64,000 bases of DNA, from assembly GCA_028279655.1 (NCBI GenBank), contig JANQNH010000004.1, positions 62,001 to 126,000 of the forward strand. The letters run 5' to 3'. The position numbers and the translations under genes are program-made. This stretch comes from Candidatus Nanoarchaeia archaeon. Its GTDB lineage: Archaea; Nanobdellota; Nanobdellia; Woesearchaeales; JACPBV01. Positions 44,119 to 53,480 of this stretch are shown one piece after another; the stretch's first letter is position 1; every line of letters begins with the position of its first letter. Under the pieces are notes generated by a model. That model made no database searches. It was not told the DNA's origin and was given only the letters and a program-made list of their open reading frames with translations.

Positions 44119-44337
44119 TTAGATTATCTTCCTGTTTTTCATCAATCCAAAAACATAGTTGCAGAATTCTCCCCTTAGATTTTTAACATTTTCTTTAGGA
44201 TCCAGATCCACTTCTATCTCATCACTTATTATCTTTCCATCACAAACAGTTTTAAAATCATCTATAGCTTCCTCTATAGCTTCCTTTCTATAGAATCGGT
44301 TATTCAGTTTTATTATCATGTTCTCTATCTGCCCCAT
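44119..44337 (-). CDS. Short HxsD-like protein
   Basis: The 72-residue product resembles the N-terminal part of HxsD (IIKLNNRFYRKEAIEEAIDDF) and ends with EFCNYVFGLMKNRKII. It overlaps the 3' end of the full HxsD gene by 38 nt and stops 1 nt before the HxsB-like start. Two HxsD-type proteins side by side suggest a pair of partner or recognition subunits. The start could instead be the internal ATG at 44319. Confidence 0.6.
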   Translation of the reverse strand: MGQIENMIIKLNNRFYRKEAIEEAIDDFKTVCDGKIISDEIEVDLDPKENVKNLRGEFCNYVFGLMKNRKII

Positions 44338-44743
44338 ATTTCTCTTCCCAGGGTATTGCTATTCCATCAGGATCATCAAAATCATCATCTAGTTCAGCCA
44401 TCAACCGATCAAATTCCTTGTCATCCTGTATAACCGAGGGATCATTTGTTATAAGTGCCCTTTCTAAAAGCATCTCTCTGATTTTTTTTGTCTTCTCTGC
44501 CCTTTTTTGATAATCAGCATAATTAATGAGTTCGTTGAAGAACTCCAATCCAAGCTTGTTTAGGTCGTCTTCTCCTTTGGGTTTCATTTTAACTAATACC
44601 TCTTTTTCAGGATCTCCATCCAATACGACATAAGCCCTATCCAAGAACACGTATGCTGCAGAATAAATTGTTTCCAACCCATAGATATTAGGATTGATCT
44701 TAAGAATTACTGAATCATCTTTAACAATAACATTGCTCTCCAT
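44300..44743 (-). CDS. hxsD: HxsD-family protein
   Basis: The 147-residue protein fits HxsD: INPNIYGLETIYSAAYVFLDRAYVVLDGD near the N terminus and FFNELINYADYQKRAEKTKKIREMLLERAL at about 67-96, the region equivalent to the LLNDYxLRE signature of the family. A C-terminal acidic tail (about 105-147) with DDPDGIAIPWEEKYG extends beyond typical HxsD. HxsD is a small partner of the radical SAM maturases of unknown biochemical role. A GGGGGAAA ribosome site precedes the ATG. It follows the A24 peptidase gene by 8 nt. Confidence 0.7.
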   Translation of the reverse strand: MESNVIVKDDSVILKINPNIYGLETIYSAAYVFLDRAYVVLDGDPEKEVLVKMKPKGEDDLNKLGLEFFNELINYADYQKRAEKTKKIREMLLERALITNDPSVIQDDKEFDRLMAELDDDFDDPDGIAIPWEEKYGADREHDNKTE

Positions 44744-44751
44744 TTTCCCCC

Positions 44752-45858
44752 TTAAAAGAGAGTCCTTATTACTATTAAAATGTTTCCTTTGGCCATTATT
44801 GTAAGGATAACACCTAAGAATATGAAAGGTGCGAAAGGCATTGTCTGACTGATTCTAATCCTCTTTATGCCCATCTCCTTGATTAGGGTGATTTGCTGCC
44901 TGGTAAGTCCCTCAGCCTCTTCTTCTATAAAATTATTTGTGCTGATATGGGATTTTGGAAGTTTTACATAGAAATCACCCTTGTGTTTTATTATCTTTAT
45001 ATTCTGTTTTCTTAGGTTTTCAATCTCCACAGGATCTTCCTTCTTTACTATGGCATCGCTCAACACCATTCCTGTCTTTAACTGATTTACGCGTACCTTC
45101 CTGGTAAATACCTCCCTCCCTAGTTTTGAAAGGCTTCCTTGCAAGAAACTCCTAATCAACCTCCACAAAAAGACAAGTATCAGGAAGTCAAAAAGAAAGG
45201 ACAGGGAATATATGGATTTATCAAATACTGCTCTTATCACAGAGATAGCCAACATAAAATATATCGATTTATCCTTAAATCTCTTCTCAACAGACATTAT
45301 GATCGCAAAAGTTATAGTGATATTTATGATATAACTCTCTCTCAAACCAATTAGGGACAATAGGATCTGGGTTATCCAATAGATAGAAAAAAGAGAGACT
45401 ATCGAATTCCATAATCTCTTAAATCTAAAAAAATCCAAGAAAAAGGTTGTTGATACCTTTTTTAGCACACTCCACCTTGCCCTAACCAGGACGAGTATTA
45501 TGACGAACAAAAGAGATGGAAAAAAAATGTTCATCATCAAGACGAATGAAGGGATCCATTTTTGATACCCCATAGAATATGAGGAAAGGGGGATCAACAT
45601 AGAATATGCTATGAATAATTTGCCATCCCCTGCAGTCCAGACATTTAGGTACCAAAGCCCAAATCCAACAAATATCGAAAAAAGAAGATTAGTTCCTAAT
45701 TCAATCAGATACCCGCTTTTTACTCCCCCTTTGGACAAAAATAATAATATTAGTGCAGAATATATGGCAAAAGCATATATTATGGCCATAACCACCCATT
45801 TATTCCTTATTTTGCCATATCTGATATCCTCATAGCTAGTAATAAATCCCAAAATCAA
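44752..45858 (-). CDS. A24-type prepilin/preflagellin peptidase
   Basis: This polytopic membrane aspartyl protease cleaves class III (type IV pilin-like) signal peptides. Both active-site motifs are visible: SYEDIRYGKIRN near the N terminus and TAGDGKLF (GD-x-K). About seven TM helices are present, plus a soluble insert and a C-terminal PFAPFIFLG segment as in archaeal A24 enzymes. The annotated TTG start leaves only eight residues before the first motif, too few for the expected first TM helix. The frame stays open and hydrophobic upstream to about 45885, where a GGGGTGAT ribosome site sits 5-8 nt before an ATA codon. A non-standard start near 45883-45885 is likely. It heads the Hxs-like operon. 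Confidence 0.82.
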   Translation of the reverse strand: MILGFITSYEDIRYGKIRNKWVVMAIIYAFAIYSALILLFLSKGGVKSGYLIELGTNLLFSIFVGFGLWYLNVWTAGDGKLFIAYSMLIPLSSYSMGYQKWIPSFVLMMNIFFPSLLFVIILVLVRARWSVLKKVSTTFFLDFFRFKRLWNSIVSLFSIYWITQILLSLIGLRESYIINITITFAIIMSVEKRFKDKSIYFMLAISVIRAVFDKSIYSLSFLFDFLILVFLWRLIRSFLQGSLSKLGREVFTRKVRVNQLKTGMVLSDAIVKKEDPVEIENLRKQNIKIIKHKGDFYVKLPKSHISTNNFIEEEAEGLTRQQITLIKEMGIKRIRISQTMPFAPFIFLGVILTIMAKGNILIVIRTLF

Positions 45859-45979
45859 GATTGCAGGTAAAAAGTAAATTAATATGTATAATCACCCCAC
45901 GAACTAGTATCTTGCATTTTATTTAAATCTTTGCAACAAATATCCGCAATATTTATATAGTAGTTCTACTGAAAATAAC

Positions 45980-46000
45980 TTATATACTTAAATATATATA
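45980..46000 (+). promoter_or_regulatory. Promoter of the first RHH/secreted-protein operon
   Basis: TATATACTTAAATATATATA is the only strong TATA-like stretch upstream of the RHH gene. Transcription starting about 25 nt downstream would begin inside the tandem repeat array. The divergent A24 promoter should lie in 45900-45960. Confidence 0.4.
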
Positions 46001-46070
46001 ACTAACTAAACTTATTAAACTAACTAAAACAACTAAATTAATTAAAATAACTGAAATAACTTAACTTAGT
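46001..46070 (+). repeat. Tandem array of about 10-bp repeats (AACTAAA type)
   Basis: Seven successive 10-nt blocks carry variants of AACTAAA or TTATTAAAC, spaced one DNA helical turn apart. The array lies directly between the TATA box and the RHH gene at 46075. RHH proteins such as MetJ and CopG bind tandem short repeats cooperatively, so this is a candidate operator for the adjacent RHH protein. Confidence 0.5.
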
Positions 46071-46074
46071 CAAA

Positions 46075-46218
46075 ATGACTAGAGTAAATATAGAGATTGA
46101 TGATGAACTGCATAAAAAAGCTAAGTTAAACGCTCTTCTTCAGAATAAAACCTTGATTGAGTATATTCATGAGGCTTTAAAGCTAAAAATCGGGGAGGAC
46201 ACAAAAAAGAAAAAATGA
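46075..46218 (+). CDS. Small ribbon-helix-helix protein (candidate operon regulator)
   Basis: The 47-residue protein has the RHH pattern: a short beta strand with alternating residues (TRVNIEID), helix A (DELHKKAKLNALLQ), a turn with KT, and helix B (LIEYIHEALKLKIG), then a Lys-rich tail. It is too short for most automated calls. The stop overlaps the next ATG in an ATGA at 46215-46218, so it is coupled to the giant secreted protein gene. Its probable operator is the 10-bp repeat array just upstream. An antitoxin role is possible, but no toxin gene is adjacent. Confidence 0.72.
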   Translation: MTRVNIEIDDELHKKAKLNALLQNKTLIEYIHEALKLKIGEDTKKKK

Positions 46219-49200
46219 GGATGGGCAAAAAGATACTTATTGTACTCTCATTTTTACTGATATCCCCTATAGTCGGTGCCGCCCAGGTTAATTGGTATAC
46301 CCCAACTGGAGATACCCCTTTATTCATATCAGATACATGTACAGGTTCTGTGACTACTCCGGACGATGGAACAGACCTGGAATGCACTGGAAGTTGGACA
46401 GACTGCTCGGAAGAAGGCGATTATTGGGTAGAATTTGACTTATCAGAAGAAGGAACTCATATAAGGGACTGCAGAGAAGAGTCAGATCCTTACACATGCA
46501 CTGCCTCAGAAGGCCCATATCCTGATGGCCCATTAGACGCATATGGAAAACTACAAATAAAGGCATTCACAGTAGACTGGGATGCAAACCAGGATGATTG
46601 CGTATGCCGTGTAGGAGATGACAGGGCTTGGATGGAAGGCGCTATCTTTGATTCCTCTGAGACAGAAGAGGCAAGGGTTCCATTATATGGTGGTTGGTTC
46701 GATTACCCAGAGGTTCCAGACATCTATGAAACACCAACATCTGGCCGTCCAGACACCTGTGATGGAGATTCTGAAACCCAATACACATGCCCAGACGCAA
46801 CAGATCAAATATGCATAGATGTTTTCCAAACAGGTACAATACCTTCTCAATTAGACTTCTTTAGGAGTGTAGAATGTCACGCAGAGGCTGAGATTCAAGA
46901 TACCTATGGAGAAAACACACCGATAGACACAGACACCTGTGATGGAGATTCAGAAAGCAGATTTACATGCCAGGATAGAACTGAGATGTTCTGTATGGAT
47001 GTATATGAGACTGAAGGGGATCCACAACCAATCAAACACTATAGAAATATTGAATGTATATCAACAGGAACCTGCTTTGATACCTGCCCTGGAAGCGATA
47101 ATGATAATCCTTATTCATGCGAAACAGAAGAAAGGTCATGCATAGACTGTATTGATTCAGGACTAACAGGAAGGGAAGTAACATGCAGATCAGATGCCAC
47201 TACCAATGCAAGTTGTTGCGGAGATGATCCAGGAGAAAACCTCATAGAGAGGATAATTGGCTTAGATTCTCCTTTTGAGCTTTCAGATTCAGATCTTGGA
47301 TGCTGCAATTCAAACAACAAATGCGTCTTGGATAGCGTTTGTTATCCCACAGGCTCCGCTGCAGGAAACACTTTCAACAGAAGTTACTGCAATGAAGGTG
47401 TTTGGCAGGGAGGGGATGCAGGAGAAATTCAATGTGCGGCAATATCAGGGGCAGGTAGATGGGGTTTAGAAGGAGACTCTACTAATGGAGACTGTTGCGG
47501 AGACGATGATGAAACAGAGTTCTACAATTACCAAAGAGGGGGATCCATAGATCTTCAGGATTACGCTTGCTGCGATGAAGATACAGATTGCGTTTATAAT
47601 AATCAATGTTTTGATAATGGAGTTAGAGAGACGATCTATGATGATGTACGTTTCTGTATAGATGGGGCATGGGGAGAAGACCTTAAGCCAAAATGTGATT
47701 GGAATGGAGAGAATTGCGATTATTGTGCTATGACAACTGATTGTATAACTCCAGAACAGGAATGTGTCCCTAATGGAGATTTTTTTGGAGACCATTACTG
47801 TGAATATGGAAACTGGACCTCTAGGACCAAGCTTGTGGCACTACAGCTTTTCGATATTGCAGATAGGGCAAGCGCCCTTAACTTTACATTATTCTGTGAT
47901 TCCTATGAAAATACCTTCAACTATTATGATTATATTATTGAAGGGACAACAGACTTCGTTGAAGATTACTTTGATGAGATAAATAATGTATGCGTACTGA
48001 GATTGCCAAATCAGGTAATATTTGGGACATCTCTTAACGTAGGTATAGATCAGGGAGAGTTCATAAGGGCATTAACCCATGTGGGAAATTGCAACGATGC
48101 CCTCCATGTTGAAGGCAGATATAGGCAATGTGCCACAGGATCCTCAAAAGCCTGGTATAACAACGCAACAATGAGTATCATATACAGCAACAAGGATATA
48201 CTAGACACCCCTACTGATTTTGAAATTAATGCTGTACAGGCATTCCTAAGATTCCTTAAAAACCCGTTCCAGATGGTTTTTGATTTCATATTCGGCCTGT
48301 TTGAACCAGATCCAATGATAGTAGTAGGAGACTATTCCTTCATTCAGGACACCAGTGATTTCTCAAGGATATACTTCGACAGGATAAATGCCAGGTCTAT
48401 AAGAGGGGTGACAGAAAATGTCACTTCTCCTAACAAAGGAGAGTATCTCTCAGTCACCTATGCCACTTATAAATCAGATATTTGCAGTGCAGTACAAAGG
48501 GCTTATGATAATCTCAATCCCCTGTTAGGAAGCCTGGTCTTCTGTCACTATGAGGAGCTTCAAAGAACCCATTACGTTGTGAGCAACCATACAGCAGCCC
48601 TGGCCTTATGGCCTGACTTGACTGCCAAACTAAGAACAAGGGCACAAGGGTCTCCCCCTGTAGAATATTGTCATATAAGGAGCGATTGTGAAGCAGATGA
48701 GAACGCAATATTATCCTTATCAGGAGAGACCGATGCCCATATAAGTGCAGGAGATGATGCTAATTTTGATTATAGGCTATGTTGTCCTAATGTTTTTGCA
48801 CCAGGTTCAGAATTAGATACAGAGATTCTCCGTTTATCAAGTGAAACCGATGCCCATGTGGACATACCAGCGGGCGACAGCCAATTCAACACCAACATAT
48901 ACCTTAGATCCAGCGATTCATCAGATGAATTGAGCTGTAGCCCAGTGCTTTATCCAGGAAGTTGTTATCCTGAAGAGGTATGCATATTATCAATATCTGA
49001 CGGTTATGATGGGCATGTTTCAGAATGCAATGAAAACACCAGGTTTAAAGCAAAGATATGCTGCTCAACTCAAGGGCCTGACGTACAAGGAGGCCAGATT
49101 GATGGAGAACAGATATGTACAGATTCCGACGGAGGATTGGATTATTACCTTTCAGGGTATGTAACTACAAATCAAGATTCAGAGCAATTATGGGATTCAT

Positions 49201-49316
49201 GTCCCATTTTTAATCCAGGATTTTTACTAGAACATTACTGTGATTCCAACGGTGAAGTTATGACTGAAACCTATGATTGTCCAAACGGATGTAGTGATGG
49301 AGCCTGCATTCAATAG
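46215..49316 (+). CDS. Giant secreted Cys-rich protein
   Basis: The 1033-residue protein has an N-terminal signal peptide (about 1-24, ending near VGAAQ) and a Cys-rich ectodomain. Internal duplications are visible. A module of about 55 residues (TCDGDSETQYTCPDATDQICIDVF...FFRSVEC) occurs twice near 185 and 240. CCGDD and YCNEGVWQGG modules occur at about 330-530. Near the C terminus three copies of ILSLSxETDAHVS...CC occur at about 825-950. No enzymatic motif is seen. It is probably a surface or adhesive protein stabilised by disulphides. It is translationally coupled to the RHH gene. Confidence 0.75.
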   Translation: MRMGKKILIVLSFLLISPIVGAAQVNWYTPTGDTPLFISDTCTGSVTTPDDGTDLECTGSWTDCSEEGDYWVEFDLSEEGTHIRDCREESDPYTCTASEGPYPDGPLDAYGKLQIKAFTVDWDANQDDCVCRVGDDRAWMEGAIFDSSETEEARVPLYGGWFDYPEVPDIYETPTSGRPDTCDGDSETQYTCPDATDQICIDVFQTGTIPSQLDFFRSVECHAEAEIQDTYGENTPIDTDTCDGDSESRFTCQDRTEMFCMDVYETEGDPQPIKHYRNIECISTGTCFDTCPGSDNDNPYSCETEERSCIDCIDSGLTGREVTCRSDATTNASCCGDDPGENLIERIIGLDSPFELSDSDLGCCNSNNKCVLDSVCYPTGSAAGNTFNRSYCNEGVWQGGDAGEIQCAAISGAGRWGLEGDSTNGDCCGDDDETEFYNYQRGGSIDLQDYACCDEDTDCVYNNQCFDNGVRETIYDDVRFCIDGAWGEDLKPKCDWNGENCDYCAMTTDCITPEQECVPNGDFFGDHYCEYGNWTSRTKLVALQLFDIADRASALNFTLFCDSYENTFNYYDYIIEGTTDFVEDYFDEINNVCVLRLPNQVIFGTSLNVGIDQGEFIRALTHVGNCNDALHVEGRYRQCATGSSKAWYNNATMSIIYSNKDILDTPTDFEINAVQAFLRFLKNPFQMVFDFIFGLFEPDPMIVVGDYSFIQDTSDFSRIYFDRINARSIRGVTENVTSPNKGEYLSVTYATYKSDICSAVQRAYDNLNPLLGSLVFCHYEELQRTHYVVSNHTAALALWPDLTAKLRTRAQGSPPVEYCHIRSDCEADENAILSLSGETDAHISAGDDANFDYRLCCPNVFAPGSELDTEILRLSSETDAHVDIPAGDSQFNTNIYLRSSDSSDELSCSPVLYPGSCYPEEVCILSISDGYDGHVSECNENTRFKAKICCSTQGPDVQGGQIDGEQICTDSDGGLDYYLSGYVTTNQDSEQLWDSCPIFNPGFLLEHYCDSNGEVMTETYDCPNGCSDGACIQ

Positions 49317-49350
49317 ATAATAATCAAAAACACATCTTGAGGTGAATAAG

Positions 49351-51624
49351 ATGAATAAGATAAAAAAAACATTTATCCAAAAAAAAATATGCCACGCAAT
49401 ATTCGTTATTGTTATGTTGCTGAACGTTACTCTTGTTGCAGGAGAAGCGCCGCCTGGGGCACCAACACATGAAATTCTATACGCTAACACTATAGAAGCA
49501 AAAACAGGATCAGATGTTAATCTAGTAGGCAATATCTTTCTCAATGATATACCCTTAGGATTAGGTTATTGGAATAGGCCGGATAATAATATATATTATA
49601 CTGCAGGAAATGTAGGGATTGGAACAGATAGTCCGGATTCTACTCTTGAGTTATCTGGGCCCGGGGGAGATAGTGAGGGCCTCACTACGCGTTTGCGTCT
49701 TACAGTAACTAATGCAGGACCCAATATTCATGCACCAGGTATAGAGTTTTTGAATCCCAATACTAGTCTAACAGAGATTAGCAAACTCATAGCTAGAGAC
49801 GGTAGAGCTTTTTCTTTTGAATTTGATGATCCTGCTCTAGCCCCCAGCGAAAGCGATAAAACTGAATTAATGGTTATAAGAACAAACGGCAACGTGGGCA
49901 TCGGCACAACCACACCATCAAATAAGCTTGGCGTTAACGGAAACATCCAAGCAACAGGAATAATCTGCGACAGCACAGGATGCATCGGTATGGACCCAGG
50001 AGGAAAAGGAGACACCTTCATAAGATGGGGAAGAACAACATGTCCTGAAGGATCTGAATTAGTTTATGACGGTTATTCTGCAGGAAGCTATTATTCTCAT
50101 GGAGGAAAACAACCATTATGTCTTTCAAAGATCCCAACATGGGAAGACTTTAGCGATGTAAATCAGAATGGAAACATGATATATGGTGTTGAATATTCAA
50201 TTTCTGGCTATGGTCTAGCCTCTCTTAACTCTTTGCATGATTACGAAGCACCATGCGCTGTCTGCTATTCAGAAGCCCCTACTTTCATGCATCCTGGATC
50301 ACAGGAATGCCCTGATGGATGGGATGTTTTGTATGAAGGATATCTTATGGGTGCCCATTATACTCATGGGGGTGGAGCAGAAGCAGTTTGTGTTGATGAA
50401 AATCCAGAATCAATAGGTTCTAATGCAAACAATGATGGTCATCTCTGGTATCCTACAGAAGCTGAATGCGGCTCATTACCTTGCGGCCCATATGTCCAAG
50501 ACAGGGAACTTACTTGCAGCGTATGTGGTAAAAATGATTCTGATGGAAGCGGAAGCGAAGGAGGTGCCCTTCCATTATGTACAGATGGACAAATACTAAA
50601 ATATGATGGCGGGTGGGGTTGTGCAACCGAAGAATCCAGCGGAGGAACGGGTTCAGAAAGTCTATCTGGTAAGACAGTTTATCCAGCCTCTCCCCAAATC
50701 AGGCTGTGGACAGACGTTTGGAGAGACCATACAGAAGAATCTCGCTTAGTATCAGATCTTGAAGTTGAACTTACTTATGATTTTTCTGCAGCTCCTGCTG
50801 GAGCAACCCACGCAATCCTACAGGGAACTATAAATATGAATTTCTATACTGGTCAGGCAACTTGTAGTATGTATGCTGTTGATGCAGGTGGCAATGAGGT
50901 CCACCTTACCTTTGGAGAAGGTGGAGACGTTGCTGGAGAGACTGCAGAGGAAGCTCAAACTGGTATAGGTTTTGTTAGCATTCCAGAAGGTAATGTGATG
51001 ACCTTTAGGAATCGGTGTACAGAAGGAGGGGAGATTCAGTACTCCGCTTATGTTAAATTATTAGGCTATCTTGTGGAGGAGACAGGAGGGGGCTCTGGTG
51101 GAACTTCTGAACTGGAATGCACACGTGTAACAACAGGCTGGGGAACAATTTCCTTAGAAGACACCCTCGAAGTTGATTGTCCAGCATCTTATGAAGGGGT
51201 AAGTTGTGTATTTCATTATTATGATACTGTAGCTGGTGGCACCTATCATGGTTTTAACCGAGGAGGATGGGACGATTCCAGATCAACATGTACTAAAACT
51301 ATTGCAGACGGTGGAATGACAGAAGGAGAACTCTATGCAGAATGTTGTAGGGGTGGAAGTTCTATCTGGTCTCAAACCGGATCTGATACCTACTACAACT
51401 CCGGCAACATCGGCATCGGGACAGCAGAGCCTTATTCAAAGTTACAAGTAGGAGCAAGAAACGAGGGGATAGAATATCTTCAAATGGATACTCACACTTC
51501 ACCTCCACCTGAATCTGACTGCGATCATTGGTCTGAAAGAGGCAGAATGATGTATTATGAAGATTTAAACCGCATATATTTTTGCAGTGCTGGTGGTTGG
51601 AGATATATAGTACCACAAGAATAA
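49351..51624 (+). CDS. Secreted protein with tail-fibre-like repeats
   Basis: The 757-residue protein has a signal peptide (hydrophobic run at about 15-31) followed by three copies of the (N)VGIGT-x-x-P-x-x-KL motif known from phage tail fibres and bacterial surface fibres: GNVGIGTDSPDSTL near 90, GNVGIGTTTPSNKL near 190 and GNIGIGTAEPYSKL near 690. Between them are paired modules (CPEGSELVYDGYSAGSYYSHGG and CPDGWDVLYEGYLMGAHYTHGG) near 235 and 325 and a GSGSEGG linker. The beta-helical repeats usually trimerise. ATG 49351 is preferred because GAGGTG lies 6 nt upstream; a GTG at 49342 falls on that site. Confidence 0.75.
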   Translation: MNKIKKTFIQKKICHAIFVIVMLLNVTLVAGEAPPGAPTHEILYANTIEAKTGSDVNLVGNIFLNDIPLGLGYWNRPDNNIYYTAGNVGIGTDSPDSTLELSGPGGDSEGLTTRLRLTVTNAGPNIHAPGIEFLNPNTSLTEISKLIARDGRAFSFEFDDPALAPSESDKTELMVIRTNGNVGIGTTTPSNKLGVNGNIQATGIICDSTGCIGMDPGGKGDTFIRWGRTTCPEGSELVYDGYSAGSYYSHGGKQPLCLSKIPTWEDFSDVNQNGNMIYGVEYSISGYGLASLNSLHDYEAPCAVCYSEAPTFMHPGSQECPDGWDVLYEGYLMGAHYTHGGGAEAVCVDENPESIGSNANNDGHLWYPTEAECGSLPCGPYVQDRELTCSVCGKNDSDGSGSEGGALPLCTDGQILKYDGGWGCATEESSGGTGSESLSGKTVYPASPQIRLWTDVWRDHTEESRLVSDLEVELTYDFSAAPAGATHAILQGTINMNFYTGQATCSMYAVDAGGNEVHLTFGEGGDVAGETAEEAQTGIGFVSIPEGNVMTFRNRCTEGGEIQYSAYVKLLGYLVEETGGGSGGTSELECTRVTTGWGTISLEDTLEVDCPASYEGVSCVFHYYDTVAGGTYHGFNRGGWDDSRSTCTKTIADGGMTEGELYAECCRGGSSIWSQTGSDTYYNSGNIGIGTAEPYSKLQVGARNEGIEYLQMDTHTSPPPESDCDHWSERGRMMYYEDLNRIYFCSAGGWRYIVPQE

Positions 51625-51736
51625 TATTAATTATTTTTATTTTGGTTTTTTAGAAATGTTTAAATACACTTCTATCCACTTCATTAATTTGACATAGGAT
51701 TTGCTCTAGCAAAAAAAAAGAGGTTAATAGCATATA

Positions 51737-53437
51737 ATGAAATGTCAAAAATCAAAGATTTTTGATCATGTTAGAAAAAAGAAAGTCTTTTTTAAAACAA
51801 AAGCTCAGATTACAATATTCATAGTTCTTGGAATTGTTGTAGTAATAATCTTCGGCCTGGTCAATTTTATCTCTAATCAATCCTCTGATGTTGCCCTAGA
51901 GAAAAAAATAAATAAGATATATGGGGATTTCCTAAGCTCCAGCAACATAAAGTACCTGGCCAATGATTGCATGGAAAGGACCTCCGGAGAAGCCTTGTTG
52001 TTGATAGGCCTGCAGGGAAGTAGGATCTATGATTATCAGGCTATCCAGGGACATTCTATCAAAGATTTCTATGATGTTATACCTTTCAATGATACAAGGT
52101 ACAACAGCAGCGGCATTATCTATAATGTGAGCTACGGAATAAGAGCCCCTACAACAACACCCTATCCAAACGCGTCCAACTATCCTTACCTAAGCTCTTT
52201 AAAAAGTGACGTTTCTGATATACTTCAGGACCTTTTCATAAATGCGACAAAAAGAACAATAAACTCCAATGATTTTATATTTGCTGAAGTGGAAAATAAA
52301 AGCAGGTTCACCCTGCTAACCCCCCTTTGTAACAAGATTGGTCCAAACGATCCTTCAATTCTTGGTGCAGGAATAAGTTGTGAGACAACCTCCCCAAATA
52401 ACCGATCTGTTCAGGAATATATTAAACTATACGTAACCCACAATATCAAAGACTGCATAAATTTTACCTTGAGAGAAACATCAAAATATAACATATCATT
52501 AGGGAACATATCCATAGTACCTTTGATCGGAGAGACAGATCTATTGGTATCTATGAGATATCCTATTGTCATATCACTTAAAAACAAACCACCCATAACA
52601 AAATATATTGATTTTAATATAAGGCCAAAGGTGAGGTTAAAGACAGTCCATGAGATCGCATCTCACATAATAGGTCATAATAGGATTAAATCATTTTTTG
52701 ATCCAAGTCTAAAAAAGACCTATTCAGAATCAAATAACATATTCTTCAATATTACAGGAGATGACCCAACCAATTGTTTCAGGGGTAGTGCTCCCTGTAT
52801 AGTACCAGGAATCAAAGTATCTAAACTCAGGGATTATTGCTTAAATAATCCCCATTGCAATTTTGGCAATCCACATTACAGATACTCTGATATAATCATA
52901 ATCCAAGATAATCACTCTATTATTGATGGGGTACCTTACATGTTCTTATTTGCTGTAGAAAACAGAAGGCCTGCCCTAGATATCATCGATGAATCAATAG
53001 AACACCAGTATTATAATTGGTATCTAAATATAACCTATGGAAGGAACCTTACACAAACATATAGCAACATAAGCGGCCATCCAACATCAGACGAATACGA
53101 AATCATAACTGAAGGCTCAGATAGATTAGAGATATTCCCTTTCGCACTTGATCCAGACGAAGATAATCTAACCTACAGATATAAGGTAATTTCATCTCCC
53201 CCACCAATAAACTGGAATGATGCAGATTTCGAAAATTCTATCTATTATACAAGAGGGTTTTCAAACAGGACCAACATCTCAAGTTTTTTAAGTGATCACT
53301 CCATAGCCAAGGACGCAAACCCTTCAACAGGATTACTTGGATCAGGGACATATGACAATGTGGTTATGATTAATGTATCTGACAATGAAGGGCTTTATGA
53401 TTACCAAAACATCACCATAAGGGTTGTTGTTACCTAG
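51737..53437 (+). CDS. Secreted protein with pilin-like N-terminal anchor
   Basis: The 566-residue protein begins with a basic tail and then KAQITIFIVLGIVVVIIFGLVNF (about residues 22-45), a class III signal-like or single-pass anchor that recurs in DPANN proteins. The remainder is extracytoplasmic, with many N-x-S/T sequons, and ends in a cadherin-like domain (about 455-566: FPFALDPDEDNLTYRYKVISSPP, VMINVSDNEGLYDYQNITIRVVV). It has a separate promoter (TTTAAATA near 51660) and a GAGGT ribosome site. If the signal is of prepilin type, the A24 peptidase of this window could process it. Confidence 0.65.
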   Translation: MKCQKSKIFDHVRKKKVFFKTKAQITIFIVLGIVVVIIFGLVNFISNQSSDVALEKKINKIYGDFLSSSNIKYLANDCMERTSGEALLLIGLQGSRIYDYQAIQGHSIKDFYDVIPFNDTRYNSSGIIYNVSYGIRAPTTTPYPNASNYPYLSSLKSDVSDILQDLFINATKRTINSNDFIFAEVENKSRFTLLTPLCNKIGPNDPSILGAGISCETTSPNNRSVQEYIKLYVTHNIKDCINFTLRETSKYNISLGNISIVPLIGETDLLVSMRYPIVISLKNKPPITKYIDFNIRPKVRLKTVHEIASHIIGHNRIKSFFDPSLKKTYSESNNIFFNITGDDPTNCFRGSAPCIVPGIKVSKLRDYCLNNPHCNFGNPHYRYSDIIIIQDNHSIIDGVPYMFLFAVENRRPALDIIDESIEHQYYNWYLNITYGRNLTQTYSNISGHPTSDEYEIITEGSDRLEIFPFALDPDEDNLTYRYKVISSPPPINWNDADFENSIYYTRGFSNRTNISSFLSDHSIAKDANPSTGLLGSGTYDNVVMINVSDNEGLYDYQNITIRVVVT

Positions 53438-53480
53438 ATCTTCTTAAACCCAATTGAACCAAAAGCTTTAAATACTTACT

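Noticed and set aside
46001-46070. CRISPR array
   Set aside because: The units are about 10 nt, degenerate and contiguous with no spacers, and no cas genes are nearby. The same holds for 53481-53620.
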